From Rickettsia tillamookensis (GTDB taxonomy: Bacteria; Pseudomonadota; Alphaproteobacteria; Rickettsiales; Rickettsiaceae): a stretch of DNA of 64,000 bases. Below are positions 9,115 to 17,962 of this stretch, piece after piece. The notes under the pieces are model-generated. The model saw only the letters and a program-made list of their open reading frames with translations, searched no databases and was not told where the DNA came from. Position 1 is the first letter of the stretch. Each line of letters opens with the position of its first letter. A program made the position numbers and the translations under genes. The stretch is taken from positions 868,001 through 932,000 of the forward strand of contig NZ_CP060138.2 of NCBI RefSeq assembly GCF_016743795.2, read 5' to 3'.

Positions 9115-10455
9115 ATGACCAAAGACAAAAAGCATTATATCTGTTCTAACTGTGGAAATACTAGTCCTAAATGGTCGGGGCAGTGCTTTGACTGCGGTGT
9201 ATGGGGTAGTATTGTCGAAGAGATAGTAAGTACAAATAAAGCAATTGTTAAAACAGGTAGCAAACAAGATTTCGATAAGCTTTCAGGTCACGTAGCCGAA
9301 CAGTTACGCATCCCTACCCCTATAGGTGAATTAAATAGAGTACTAGGCGGCGGTTTAGTGCTTGGTTCTGCTATATTAATAGGAGGAGACCCTGGCATAG
9401 GCAAATCTACTTTGTTATTACAACTAGCAGCAAGTAACTTTGCATCAAAGATGAATTGCTTATATATAACGGGCGAAGAATCATTAGACCAAATAAAATT
9501 AAGGGCCATAAGGTTAAATCTAACTAACTATAATACCGATATTTTAGCAGCCACTAATTTGGAAGATATTATTGCGAGTATAGAAGCTAATAAAAATAAT
9601 ATTGATTTAGTAGTGATTGATTCTATTCAAACAATTACCACAAAAGAATTATCCTCGCCTCCAGGCACTGTTTCGCAAATTCGTACATGTGCGAATGAGC
9701 TTGTCAATTATGCTAAGCAAAATAATATAATTATTTTATTAAGCTGTCACGTAACTAAAGACGGTCAGCTAGCAGGTCCTAAGATACTTGAGCATCTAGT
9801 TGATACGGTGTTATATTTTGAGGGAGATCATAATAATCATTTCCGTATTTTACGCTCATATAAAAATCGTTTTGGCGGTGTGGGTGAAATAGGAGTATTT
9901 GAGATGAGCGGCAGCGGGCTTATTGAAGTAACAAATCCGTCTGAACTATTTTTAATGAAGCGAGAGCAGAACGTTATAGGTACATCTATTTTTGCAGGAA
10001 TTGAAGGTTCAAGACCGTTACTTATGGAAGTACAAGCCCTTATAGTACCTTCAAATATGGTAACTCCTAGACGCTCTGCGGTGGGCTGGGATGCTAACAG
10101 GCTATCAATGATACTTGCCGTACTTAGTAGTAGGATAGGACTTAACCTTGCTAATTATGAGGTATATTTAAGCATCGCTGGAGGGCTTAAAATTGCCGAT
10201 CCTGCTTCTGATTTAGCAGTAGCAGCGAGCTTAATATCTGCTGCAACCGGCAAAGCTGTACCCGAACATAGCGTCTTTTTCGGTGAAATAAGCTTATCGG
10301 GTGAAATAAGAAAAACCGCAAAAGCAGAAACAAGAATAAAAGAAGCCGTAAAACTTGGATTTAATAAGATTATCTGCTCTAAACTTGAAAATTTAAACTA
10401 TGATTTTATATCTTCCGTCTCACATTTAAAGGATTTAAAAGAGATAATTAAATGA
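9115..10455 (+). CDS. radA: DNA repair protein RadA (Sms)
   Basis: 446 residues. The N-terminal C4 zinc finger (CSNCGNTSPKWSGQCFDCG) is followed by a RecA-like ATPase with Walker A GGDPGIGKSTLL, the RadA-specific motif YKNRFGG, and a Lon-like C-terminal domain (GGLKIADPASDLAVAASLIS). RadA is a branch-migration helicase that helps recombination intermediates. I start at the ATG at 9115, directly before the zinc finger; the longer reading frame from a GTG at 9055 is translated palindromic element. It overlaps the next gene by four bases (ATGA). Confidence 0.95.
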   Translation: MTKDKKHYICSNCGNTSPKWSGQCFDCGVWGSIVEEIVSTNKAIVKTGSKQDFDKLSGHVAEQLRIPTPIGELNRVLGGGLVLGSAILIGGDPGIGKSTLLLQLAASNFASKMNCLYITGEESLDQIKLRAIRLNLTNYNTDILAATNLEDIIASIEANKNNIDLVVIDSIQTITTKELSSPPGTVSQIRTCANELVNYAKQNNIIILLSCHVTKDGQLAGPKILEHLVDTVLYFEGDHNNHFRILRSYKNRFGGVGEIGVFEMSGSGLIEVTNPSELFLMKREQNVIGTSIFAGIEGSRPLLMEVQALIVPSNMVTPRRSAVGWDANRLSMILAVLSSRIGLNLANYEVYLSIAGGLKIADPASDLAVAASLISAATGKAVPEHSVFFGEISLSGEIRKTAKAETRIKEAVKLGFNKIICSKLENLNYDFISSVSHLKDLKEIIK

Positions 10456-10775
10456 GTATAGTTTATGAAATAAGAAACTTGGAAGAAACACGTAATTTTT
10501 TATCTAATGTAGAAGAGCAGATAATATTAACAAATCCTGCCTCTAGCATAAAATATTACGGTATGCTAGTAATTGATTATATGTTTAAAACTTTAAGTAA
10601 AGAATTTCCAAAAAAAGTTTTAGAGCTTACTGTAAATGTAGGAGAGAATCACGCCGCTTTATTTACTGCAATCAAACTAGGCTATAAGAATATAGTATAT
10701 ACAGGGGATTCGAAGGAGGCTAGAAGGGTGTTGGGCGGTTTTGATGTCATTCCTGCGAAAGCAGGAATCCAGTAA
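10452..10775 (+). CDS. Hypothetical protein with an RPE-derived C-terminus
   Basis: 107 residues, no family recognised. It starts within the radA stop (ATGA overlap), so it is probably translationally coupled. The body contains LTNPASSIKYYGMLVIDYMF and ENHAALFTAIKLGYKNIVYT, which look like an ordinary soluble alpha/beta protein. The last residues (DVIPAKAGIQ) are encoded by the left arm of a palindromic element that supplies the stop codon, so the original end was probably replaced. Function unknown. Confidence 0.65.
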   Translation: MSIVYEIRNLEETRNFLSNVEEQIILTNPASSIKYYGMLVIDYMFKTLSKEFPKKVLELTVNVGENHAALFTAIKLGYKNIVYTGDSKEARRVLGGFDVIPAKAGIQ

Positions 10776-10858
10776 AACCTATAAAAACTTGTTTTTATAG
10801 GTTTGTTTTATCAAGTATTATTTGTTTATTTTGGATTCCTGCTTTCGCAGGAATGACA
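10745..10858. repeat. Palindromic element, ATTCCTGC..GCAGGAAT arms
   Basis: TGTCATTCCTGCGAAAGCAG at the left and GCTTTCGCAGGAATGACA at the right are long inverted repeats, with an inner AACCTATAAA/TTTATAGGTT hairpin. The same family occurs at 11940 and 29059. It provides the last codons and stop of the preceding gene and ends 25 bases before recO. Confidence 0.85.
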
Positions 10859-10883
10859 ACCGAGTTGGATATGACATAGAACC

Positions 10884-11597
10884 ATGAATATCAAAGATAT
10901 AGGGGTAATAATTGCTAAAAAACCTTTGAAAGAAAATACATTTATTATTACGGTTTTTACTAAAAATCACGGTTTATATTCGGGAGTTGTAAAAGAATCT
11001 TCTAAAAAAAGCAAATTTATATATCAAGAAGGAAATATTGTAGATTTTCTTTGGCAGGCAAGACTACACGAACATATCGGCATGGCTAAATGTGAACTCA
11101 TCAAATCTTACACCGGTTATTTTATCATAAATAAAGCTAAATTATATGCCTTTAATTCCGTTATATCTTTAATCAAAGAGTTATTTCATGAAAGAGAAGA
11201 ACATTCTAATTTTTTCTCCGTGCTAGTAAATTATCTGGATAGTTTATCAAAGAGTTTTTGTTTCCGTGATTATATTAATTTTGAGCTAGCTTTACTTGCC
11301 GAGACCGGCTATAAGCTTGATCTTACACAATGCGGCGTGAGTCATGTTACGACTGATTTAACTTATGTATCCCCTAAATCAGCTAGAGCACTATCATATG
11401 AAGTAGGGAAACCCTACAAAGATAAATTATTGATTTTACCAAAATTTTTACTATCAGAGAATAGTGAGATTACATTAGAAGAAAAAAGACAAGCTTTAAC
11501 CCTAACAAACTATTTTTTTAATAGATATTTATTTCATAATAATAGACAAGTTGAAGCACACCAAATTTTTATGGAATTTACTATAAATAATTCTTAA
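10884..11597 (+). CDS. recO: DNA repair protein RecO
   Basis: 237 residues. The N-terminal OB-fold has the family pattern in [19 protein letters not shown] and [16 protein letters not shown]. The helical C-terminal domain includes [19 protein letters not shown]. Zinc-binding cysteines common in other RecO proteins are largely absent. RecO works with RecR and RecF to load RecA on SSB-coated DNA. It lies downstream of radA, so two recombination genes are close. It is separated from the previous gene by a palindromic element. Confidence 0.88.
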   Translation: MNIKDIGVIIAKKPLKENTFIITVFTKNHGLYSGVVKESSKKSKFIYQEGNIVDFLWQARLHEHIGMAKCELIKSYTGYFIINKAKLYAFNSVISLIKELFHEREEHSNFFSVLVNYLDSLSKSFCFRDYINFELALLAETGYKLDLTQCGVSHVTTDLTYVSPKSARALSYEVGKPYKDKLLILPKFLLSENSEITLEEKRQALTLTNYFFNRYLFHNNRQVEAHQIFMEFTINNS

Positions 11598-11634
11598 AGA
11601 TTCTATATTTTTACTTTTATTTTTCTTATTTGAT

Positions 11635-11672
11635 CATATACTTATTTAAGTAATCACTTAAATAAGTATATG
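11635..11672. promoter_or_regulatory. 16-bp perfect inverted repeat before an antitoxin-like gene
   Basis: Arms CATATACTTATTTAAG and CTTAAATAAGTATATG are separated by 6 bases. The right arm ends two bases before the ATG at 11675. The position suits an autoregulatory operator for a ribbon-helix-helix protein. A terminator role for recO is less likely because no T-run follows. Confidence 0.6.
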
Positions 11673-11674
11673 AC

Positions 11675-11911
11675 ATGACTAGATTAAGCATAGATATACC
11701 AAACGAATTACATCACTTTCTTAAAGTTCATACTGCACATAAAAACGATACTATTATGAATTTTGTAAGAGAAGCGATATATCATAAAATAGAACAGGAA
11801 AAAGAATTAAATGCAGAATCAATAAAAATATTAGAAGAATCAGCAAAAGATTTAAATATTAATAAATATTCTTCATATAAAGAAATGTATAAAAAGCTTA
11901 ATTTAATATGA
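11675..11911 (+). CDS. Orphan ribbon-helix-helix antitoxin-like protein
   Basis: 78 residues. The N-terminus TRLSIDIPNELHHFLKVHTA has the short strand plus two helices of a CopG/ParD-type DNA-binding domain. The rest is a charged helical tail ending SSYKEMYKKLNLI, as in toxin-binding regions. No toxin gene follows: the next 225 bases hold a palindromic element and then tsaB. A perfect inverted repeat sits immediately upstream. It may be a surviving half of a degraded pair or a stand-alone repressor. Confidence 0.7.
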   Translation: MTRLSIDIPNELHHFLKVHTAHKNDTIMNFVREAIYHKIEQEKELNAESIKILEESAKDLNINKYSSYKEMYKKLNLI

Positions 11912-11939
11912 TTCTGCAAACTTCTGGTATTTTATTCTA

Positions 11940-12060
11940 TGTCATTCCCACGAAAGCGGGAATCCAGTTGAGTAAAGCTTCTTAAAAGCTTTACTCAAAA
12001 AGAAAACAATATAATAAAAAGACTTTTTTAGCCTAGATTCCTGTTTTCGCAGGAATGACA
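11940..12060. repeat. Palindromic element, ATTCCCAC..GCAGGAAT arms
   Basis: Left arm TGTCATTCCCACGAAAGCGG and right arm CTGTTTTCGCAGGAATGACA pair imperfectly. An inner GAGTAAAGCTT/AAGCTTTACTC hairpin is present. Same family as 10745. Confidence 0.8.
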
Positions 12061-12136
12061 TAAGAGATTTTTCAAAAATTTTCCGGTACACTACACATGT
12101 ACCGGCACCCATAGTGACTTATTTAAATAATAATCT

Positions 12137-12835
12137 ATGAAAATACTAGCATTTGACACAGCCAATAATACTGCATCGGTAGCAATATCTGAAAATGAGA
12201 ATATTCTGGCATATATAGAAGAATTACGTCCTTCTATGCAAGCAGAAAATCTAATGCCAATGATAGAAGACGTGATAAAATCAGCTAAATGTTCATATGA
12301 TGATTTAGATTATTTAGCGGTAACTAACGGACCCGGTAGCTTTACCGGCATTAGAATAGGACTTGCTAGTGCTAAAGGTATATTATTTGCCAAGGAAAAT
12401 ATTAAAGCAGTAGCAGTTAGCAATTTTGAATATGCCTACTTTAGAGCTATAACTCAAGTTAAAGACTATGATAAAATATATGTCTTTTTAAATGCTTATC
12501 GCTCACAGCTTTATATGCAAGTTTTTCATAAATCAGAAGAAATAGAAGAGCCGTTATTGATAGATTTCGAGTATGCTATAAAACTACTTGCAAATGAGAA
12601 AGGTAATATAGTTTGCTGCGGTAGTGGACTTGAATTTATACATCACCAAATTATACATTTACCGAATATAATAACCTTGCCACGTTTTGCACGAGTTAAA
12701 GCATGGGTTATTTGTAGATATATTGCTAATAGATTATCGAGCGGTATGAAGTTAAATAGCTCTATCGAACCGCTTTATATACGCCCGCCTGATGCTAAAA
12801 TAGCAATAAATTATGTCGCTCCTACTCCTAGTTAA
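12137..12835 (+). CDS. tsaB: tRNA threonylcarbamoyladenosine biosynthesis protein TsaB
   Basis: 232 residues. The ASKHA-fold start [16 protein letters not shown] and the block [21 protein letters not shown] are diagnostic for TsaB. With TsaD and TsaE it makes the t6A modification at position 37 of tRNAs that read ANN codons. The gene often has rimI downstream; here a cluster of palindromic elements follows instead. Confidence 0.93.
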   Translation: MKILAFDTANNTASVAISENENILAYIEELRPSMQAENLMPMIEDVIKSAKCSYDDLDYLAVTNGPGSFTGIRIGLASAKGILFAKENIKAVAVSNFEYAYFRAITQVKDYDKIYVFLNAYRSQLYMQVFHKSEEIEEPLLIDFEYAIKLLANEKGNIVCCGSGLEFIHHQIIHLPNIITLPRFARVKAWVICRYIANRLSSGMKLNSSIEPLYIRPPDAKIAINYVAPTPS

Positions 12836-12841
12836 AAGCAA

Positions 12842-13043
12842 CCTTGTTGCATGGCTCAGTTTTTTTGTCATCCCGTGGACAAGCCGGCGTTGTTGCATGG
12901 CTCAGTCTTGCCTTTGTCATCCCGTGATTTATTCACGGGATCTAGTTAAAAATACTAATATTATTAGTATTTTTAGTTGTTTTACTGGATACCGTGGACA
13001 AGCCACGGTATGACACCCAGTAGGTTTTTTGATCCATGCAACA
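12842..13043. repeat. TTAGTATTTTT-family element with a truncated copy at its left end
   Basis: A left fragment (12842-12885, TTGTTGCATGGCTCAG, then GTCATCCCGTGGACAAGCC) is broken by a second copy that begins GGCGTTGTTGCATGGCTCAG at 12886. That copy runs to GATCCATGCAACA at 13043 through an AATACTAATATTATTAGTATT core. No matching right half of the first copy is seen. The gap between tsaB and the convergent 13107 gene holds only this. Confidence 0.75.
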
Positions 13044-13106
13044 AAACTGCTAAAAACAGGAATCCATTTTTTGTCTACCATAAGATAGGTTGACATAAGA
13101 GCTTTA

Positions 13107-14780
13107 TTATAAATATACTACATCATCACTTTCATAATCAAAGAATCCAAAATCATTACCTGATAACTTCGTAGTAAAATCACTATTAGAGAACCCTACT
13201 TGATTGCCTGATACTTCTATTTCATCTTCATAATCAGAGAACCCGGAATCACTATCAGATACTTCATCTGATTCTTGCTTTGCACACTTCTTGTTATATA
13301 TAAGGGTTATTATTTGTTGAATTAACGATCCTGATAAACTATGACTATCAACAATTCTTTCTAAATCCTCATCCGAAGTATTATTAATTAATTTTGCCAA
13401 TTTTTCATATGTAATCTTAATTTTATCTAATTCACTATCAGGCGTATTTATAATTTCTTCTAATAATTGTTGATTTTCAAGCTGCTCTACAACCTCTGCA
13501 CCATGAATTAAGATCATTATTTGTTTAAATTTTTCTTCAGGTAATAAAGATGATATCTCTGACAATGTCTTTGATAAGTTTTGATCTGATATACTATCAA
13601 CGATTCTTTCTAAATCTTCATCTAAGGCGATATTAATTATCACTGCTAATTTATCATTTGGAATACTATCAATTATTCTTTCTAAACTTTCATCTGAAGT
13701 ATTATGAATTAATTCTGCTAATTTTTTGGTCTTAATTTTATCCAATTCATTTTCAGAAATATTTAAAATTTCTTCTAATAATTGCTGTTTTTCAAGCTGC
13801 TCTACAATTTCTTCATCGTCCATTAAGGTTGGTATTTGTGTAATTTTTTCAAAAGGAAGCAAAGGCAATATCTTTGGTAAGTTAATATTAATGATTCTTA
13901 CTATACTTTCATCTGAGGCGTGAGAAATTATTGTTGCTAGCTTATCATTTGAAATATTACTTATGATTCTTACTAAATTTTTATTTGGAATAATATCAAG
14001 CTTTTCTGCAAATTTTTCTTCTCCTGCTAAAATAATTATATTTTCAATCCATTCATCAGAAATATCCTCATTTGATAATTTTTTTAGTTCCTGCTCGGTA
14101 AGTTCTTCTAAAGAAAGATTATTAGGATTTTCATTAAATAATTTATCCAACTTACCTTGTGTAATTAAATCTATTACTTTTTCAAGATGCCAAGGCAAAA
14201 TATAATTAACTAATTTTTGTGCTTGCTCATCGGAAATATTATTAATTAATTTTGCCAATTTTTCATATGTCATCTTTTCAAAAACTTCATCTAATTCATT
14301 TTCAGAAATGTTTAAAATTTCTTCTACTAACTCATTATCAGAAAGAGTTTCAAGTTGATCTAAGAGATTAAATGTTTCTTCAGCTTTATTATTTAAATAA
14401 GAAAAAACTTTATTACTCACAAGATTAAAAGTTTCAGCAACTTTAGAAGAAAGAATACTAGATGTATTTTTTATAATATTAAAACTCTTTACTCCAAAAT
14501 CATAAACTGTTTTTAATGATGAACTAAATGTACTGAAAAAGCCTTTACTTTCAGTTGTGTTAGTTATGCTTGCAGGTGTACCGATTATATTATCAGCCTC
14601 ATTCATAATATCAGTATATTTGATTTGAGAGATGCCTAGCGTATCTTTATACCCCCAAATTTTTAATTCTTCATTTGAACGATAATTAAATTCATCGTTA
14701 GCAAGATAAGAAACTGGCTTTGGAGAAATATTATGTGGGATTAAATTTTGTAACTTATTAAAAATTGATATTATTGCCAT
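13107..14780 (-). CDS. Repeat-rich hypothetical protein with acidic C-terminus
   Basis: 557 residues, no known family recognised. From about residue 150 to 490 it consists of degenerate helical repeats built from units such as LEEILNISENELDKI, KLAELIHNTSDESLERIIDS and QLLEEI. At least one block of about 100 residues is duplicated. The N-terminal 140 residues are different. The C-terminus is acidic and repeats GFSDYE, GFSNSDF and GFFDYESDD. There is no signal peptide or membrane segment. The repeat-solenoid build plus acidic tail suggests a protein-binding role, perhaps an effector, but that is inference. It is flanked on both sides by palindromic elements. Confidence 0.8.
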   Translation of the reverse strand: MAIISIFNKLQNLIPHNISPKPVSYLANDEFNYRSNEELKIWGYKDTLGISQIKYTDIMNEADNIIGTPASITNTTESKGFFSTFSSSLKTVYDFGVKSFNIIKNTSSILSSKVAETFNLVSNKVFSYLNNKAEETFNLLDQLETLSDNELVEEILNISENELDEVFEKMTYEKLAKLINNISDEQAQKLVNYILPWHLEKVIDLITQGKLDKLFNENPNNLSLEELTEQELKKLSNEDISDEWIENIIILAGEEKFAEKLDIIPNKNLVRIISNISNDKLATIISHASDESIVRIININLPKILPLLPFEKITQIPTLMDDEEIVEQLEKQQLLEEILNISENELDKIKTKKLAELIHNTSDESLERIIDSIPNDKLAVIINIALDEDLERIVDSISDQNLSKTLSEISSLLPEEKFKQIMILIHGAEVVEQLENQQLLEEIINTPDSELDKIKITYEKLAKLINNTSDEDLERIVDSHSLSGSLIQQIITLIYNKKCAKQESDEVSDSDSGFSDYEDEIEVSGNQVGFSNSDFTTKLSGNDFGFFDYESDDVVYL

Positions 14781-14950
14781 AATTCTTCCTCATTTCTTAT
14801 TATAATAATCAGCGTTGCATTATAATAGAAATTATAAGGAGGTCAAGGTAAAGGCTAATAATTATTAACTTTTTATTATATTTTACTTAAAATTGATTAA
14901 TTTACCAAAGAGGGATGTTCTACTAAATATCTTTTGCACGAAAGCAGAGT

Positions 14951-15107
14951 ATTGTTGCGTGGACCGGTAAAACCCACTTGTCACCTAGTTCGCTTGACCA
15001 TGGGGTCCATAAAAACAATAAAAAATACTAATAATTTTAGTATTTTTAACTGGATCCCGTGGTCAAGCCACGGGATGACAGAGCTAAAACTGATCCACGC
15101 AACAATG
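14951..15107. repeat. TTAGTATTTTT-family palindromic element
   Basis: Outer arms ATTGTTGCGTGGACC and GATCCACGCAACAAT, with inner arms around an AATACTAATAATTTTAGTATT core. It directly abuts the right half of a TTTTTGAAG-family element at 15110. Confidence 0.85.
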
Positions 15108-15109
15108 CC

Positions 15110-15156
15110 ACGTGAGTACCGCAGTACTTGTAGGATGACGTAGCCAATTTTTGAAG
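15110..15156. repeat. Right half of a TTTTTGAAG-family element
   Basis: GTGAGTACCGCAGTACTTG, followed by TAGGATGACGTAGCC and TTTTTGAAGTT, matches the right half of the copies at 8986 and 63717. A convincing left half is not visible upstream, so the element is truncated, probably at the insertion of its neighbour. Confidence 0.7.
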
Positions 15157-15168
15157 TTAATTTTCGTA

Positions 15169-15295
15169 TATACTCAAATGATTTCAATAATTGAATTTTA
15201 TTTTGAAAGGTGAGCACCCGCAGCCTATACTTAATAGGTGAGGATGCGAATCCTTGATAAAATGAAATAGCAATTCTTGAAAGCAGCAGAGTATA
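15169..15295. repeat. Palindromic element abutting the infB stop
   Basis: The outer arms TATACTCAAATGATTTCAA and TTGAAAGCAGCAGAGTATA, and inner arms ATTGAATTTTATTTT and AAAATGAAATAGCAAT, are imperfect inverted repeats. The right end touches the infB stop codon at 15296, so it probably forms the end of the infB mRNA. Confidence 0.7.
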
Positions 15296-17785
15296 TTATA
15301 ATTGTCTCTGTTCTTGAACTAGCTCAAAAACTTCAACTGTGTCTCCTTCTCTAATATCTTCGTAATTTTCAAATGCTATACCACACTCATATCCTTCTCT
15401 AACTTCTTTAACTTCATCTTTAAAGCGTTTTAAAGTTTTGAGTTTTCCTTCATGAATGACTACATTATCACGTAATAAGCGTACGCCCGCTCCTTTCTTA
15501 ATAATACCTCTAGTAACGTAACTACCGGCAATTTTCCCGATTTTGGTAATATTAAATATTTGTCTGATTTCTACGCTTCCGATATATTGCTCTCTAACGA
15601 TCGGATCAAGCATACCGCTCATAATGGCTTTTACGTCATCAATTAAATTATATATTATACTATAATATCTAATATCGACTTTTTCTTTTTCTGCGGCAGT
15701 TAAAGCATTTGCCCCTGCTCTAACGTTAAAGCCGACAATAATAGCTGAAGAAGCATGTGCAAGAGATACATCGGATTCCGTTATCGGACCTACGCCGCTA
15801 TGAAGTATACGAAGCTTTATTTCATCACTCGGTAATTTTAATAAGCTACCTGAAATAGCTTCAACCGACCCTTGGACATCACCTTTAATAATTAAAGGTA
15901 ATTCCTTAATTTTACTATTACCGGAAGCTTTTAAAAACAAATCCTCTAAACTTGAACGCGGTGCAATAGATATTTTCTTTTCTTTAGCAAGACGCATTCT
16001 ATATTCGGCTATATCTTTTGCTTGTTTCTCGTTTTGTACTACGTTAAATTTATCGCCGGCAAAAGGTACTTCGTTTAAACCTTGAATTTCTACAGGAACA
16101 GACGGTGTTGCTTCCACTATTTCTAGCCCCTTATCATTAGTCATCTTTTTAACTTTACCGTAAGAGCTACCTGCTATTATAATATCACCGTTTCTTAAAG
16201 TACCTCGCTGAACTAATATAGTGGTTAGCGTTCCTCTTCCTTTTTCGATTTTTGACTCGATTACAACACCGGCAGCCGAACCGAAAGGACTTGCTTTTAA
16301 ATCCTGCATTTCTGCAATTAATAAAATTGCTTCTTCAAGTTTATCTAAGTTAATTTTCTTTAGTGCCGAGATAGGAATAACCATAACGTCACCACCTGCC
16401 TCTTCGCCTATAATTTCGTGGACATATAATTCGTTCTTTACACGCTCAATATCAATATCAGGCTTATCAATCTTATTAATAGCTACAATTATAGGAACGC
16501 CCGCTGCTTTCGCATGATTAATTGCCTCAACCGTTTGCGTTTTGATTCCATCATCTGCTGCGACCACTATAATAACTATATCTGTTACTTTAGCACCTCT
16601 TGATCGCATTTCCGAAAAAGCCTCGTGACCCGGAGTATCAATAAAAGTAATCGCTCTACCGTCTGCAAGAGTTACTCTATAAGCCCCGATATGCTGGGTA
16701 ATCCCTCCAGTTTCACTTGCAGCAATATCCGTAGATTTAAGAGCGTCAAGTAATGATGTTTTACCGTGATCTACATGCCCCATTACTGTAACAACCGGAG
16801 CACGCATTCTCAAATCTTCAACCTTATCATCACTAATTAAAACATTTTCAACATCCGATTCTTGAACTCTTTTTACCGTATGTCCTAAATTTGTTGCAAC
16901 TAGTTCCGCCGTATCGGCATCTATTGTTTGGCTGGCATTTGCAAGAATACCGAGCTTCATTAATTCTTTAATTACATCTGCTACTCTTTCAGACATAGCA
17001 TTTGCAAGATCACCGACTCCGATAACTTCCGGTATCGTCACTTCTCTATATACTTTCTCAGGTGCTTGTGATACTAATTTACGCTTTTCTTTTTCTCTAG
17101 CTCTTTTTATAGAAGCAAGACTTCTAGTTCTACCGCTTCTGCTTTCGTCGTCGCCAAGCATATTGAAAAGATCGGCTTTTTTGAATTTTTTCGGCTCTTC
17201 TAGCTTAATTTTTGGTGCGACTACTTTATTATCTGCTGTTTTATCTAATTCTTTCTCTGATTCTATACCGTAACGTGTTCGCATTCCTACTAAAGGAGAC
17301 TTTACAAAAGTTTCTTCTTTCTTTTTAGATATTTGTGACAGTGTATCTTCATCACCTTGAACGATTTTAGCACTAACTTCTACTTTATTTTCTTCAGTGT
17401 TTTGCTGTTTTTGTTCAACTTCAGTTTCTAGCGTTTCTATTTTTGAGTTAACAGATTGGTTAATACTTGCAAGTTTACTTAAAGTGCTTATTTGTGAAGG
17501 GTCATTTAATTTAGATTGCTCAGCAGCTTTTTTAAGAATAGATAAACGTCTGTTAAATTCTTCCTTATTAGCATCAATAACAGTTTGATCTAAGCTATTT
17601 CTTTCTTTATTTAATGAAAGGGTAGTAGTACTACCGGTAGAGCTTTTTCTAACTTCTACTAGCGTTTTAGATTTAGCATTAACAAAGCTTTGAGCTCCTG
17701 TAAGAGAGTCAAAAGACTTATTAAGCGATAATTTTGAATTGCCAAGTGTCAACTTTTTGGGTTTGATTTCCTGGTTATCCGTCAT
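15296..17785 (-). CDS. infB: Translation initiation factor IF-2
   Basis: 829 residues. The variable charged N-terminal region is followed by an IF2_N-like domain and the GTPase domain with [18 protein letters not shown] (G1), DTPGHEAF (G3) and NKIDKP (G4). Domains II-IV follow, ending [19 protein letters not shown]-2 brings initiator tRNA to the 30S subunit. I chose the ATG at 17785 ([15 protein letters not shown]); the longer in-frame extension to 17863 runs into a palindromic element and is unlikely. It lies downstream of nusA and rimP in the classical operon order on the minus strand. Confidence 0.97.
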   Translation of the reverse strand: MTDNQEIKPKKLTLGNSKLSLNKSFDSLTGAQSFVNAKSKTLVEVRKSSTGSTTTLSLNKERNSLDQTVIDANKEEFNRRLSILKKAAEQSKLNDPSQISTLSKLASINQSVNSKIETLETEVEQKQQNTEENKVEVSAKIVQGDEDTLSQISKKKEETFVKSPLVGMRTRYGIESEKELDKTADNKVVAPKIKLEEPKKFKKADLFNMLGDDESRSGRTRSLASIKRAREKEKRKLVSQAPEKVYREVTIPEVIGVGDLANAMSERVADVIKELMKLGILANASQTIDADTAELVATNLGHTVKRVQESDVENVLISDDKVEDLRMRAPVVTVMGHVDHGKTSLLDALKSTDIAASETGGITQHIGAYRVTLADGRAITFIDTPGHEAFSEMRSRGAKVTDIVIIVVAADDGIKTQTVEAINHAKAAGVPIIVAINKIDKPDIDIERVKNELYVHEIIGEEAGGDVMVIPISALKKINLDKLEEAILLIAEMQDLKASPFGSAAGVVIESKIEKGRGTLTTILVQRGTLRNGDIIIAGSSYGKVKKMTNDKGLEIVEATPSVPVEIQGLNEVPFAGDKFNVVQNEKQAKDIAEYRMRLAKEKKISIAPRSSLEDLFLKASGNSKIKELPLIIKGDVQGSVEAISGSLLKLPSDEIKLRILHSGVGPITESDVSLAHASSAIIVGFNVRAGANALTAAEKEKVDIRYYSIIYNLIDDVKAIMSGMLDPIVREQYIGSVEIRQIFNITKIGKIAGSYVTRGIIKKGAGVRLLRDNVVIHEGKLKTLKRFKDEVKEVREGYECGIAFENYEDIREGDTVEVFELVQEQRQL

Positions 17786-17844
17786 ATTTAAAAACCTTTG
17801 TGTTTCTGTTTTTTTCGTCATTAGTAAGCTGTGGATACCAAAGT

Positions 17845-17937
17845 CGTCATTGCGAGCAGCCATAAGCTACGTGGCAATCTCATCAAATATTCTGAGATTG
17901 CTTAGTCAATTACTTACGTAATTTCCTCGCAATGACA
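17845..17937. repeat. Palindromic element, CGTCATTGCGAG / CTCGCAATGACA
   Basis: Located in the nusA-infB gap. The outer arms CGTCATTGCGAG and CTCGCAATGACA enclose GCAATCTCA and TGAGATTGC arms. The same family occurs at 26035, 37164 and 53821, twice as host to another element. Confidence 0.85.
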
Positions 17938-17962
17938 GAAAAACTGACCCCCACACCATCCT

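Noticed and set aside
12813..13013. Open frame across the tsaB end and following repeat
   Set aside because: It is translated palindromic element overlapping the end of tsaB; no ribosome-binding site and no independent protein pattern.
15110..15156. Left half of the CTTCAAAAAG element upstream of 14951
   Set aside because: The sequence around 14920-14950 matches the expected left half only weakly, so nesting at this site is not claimed.
14934..15217. Open frames on both strands beside infB
   Set aside because: They are entirely within palindromic elements and recur wherever the element occurs, for example 63125-63421.
17786..17863. Longer N-terminus for IF-2
   Set aside because: The extra 26 codons come from the adjacent CGTCATTGCGAG element region; the family-type start is at 17785.
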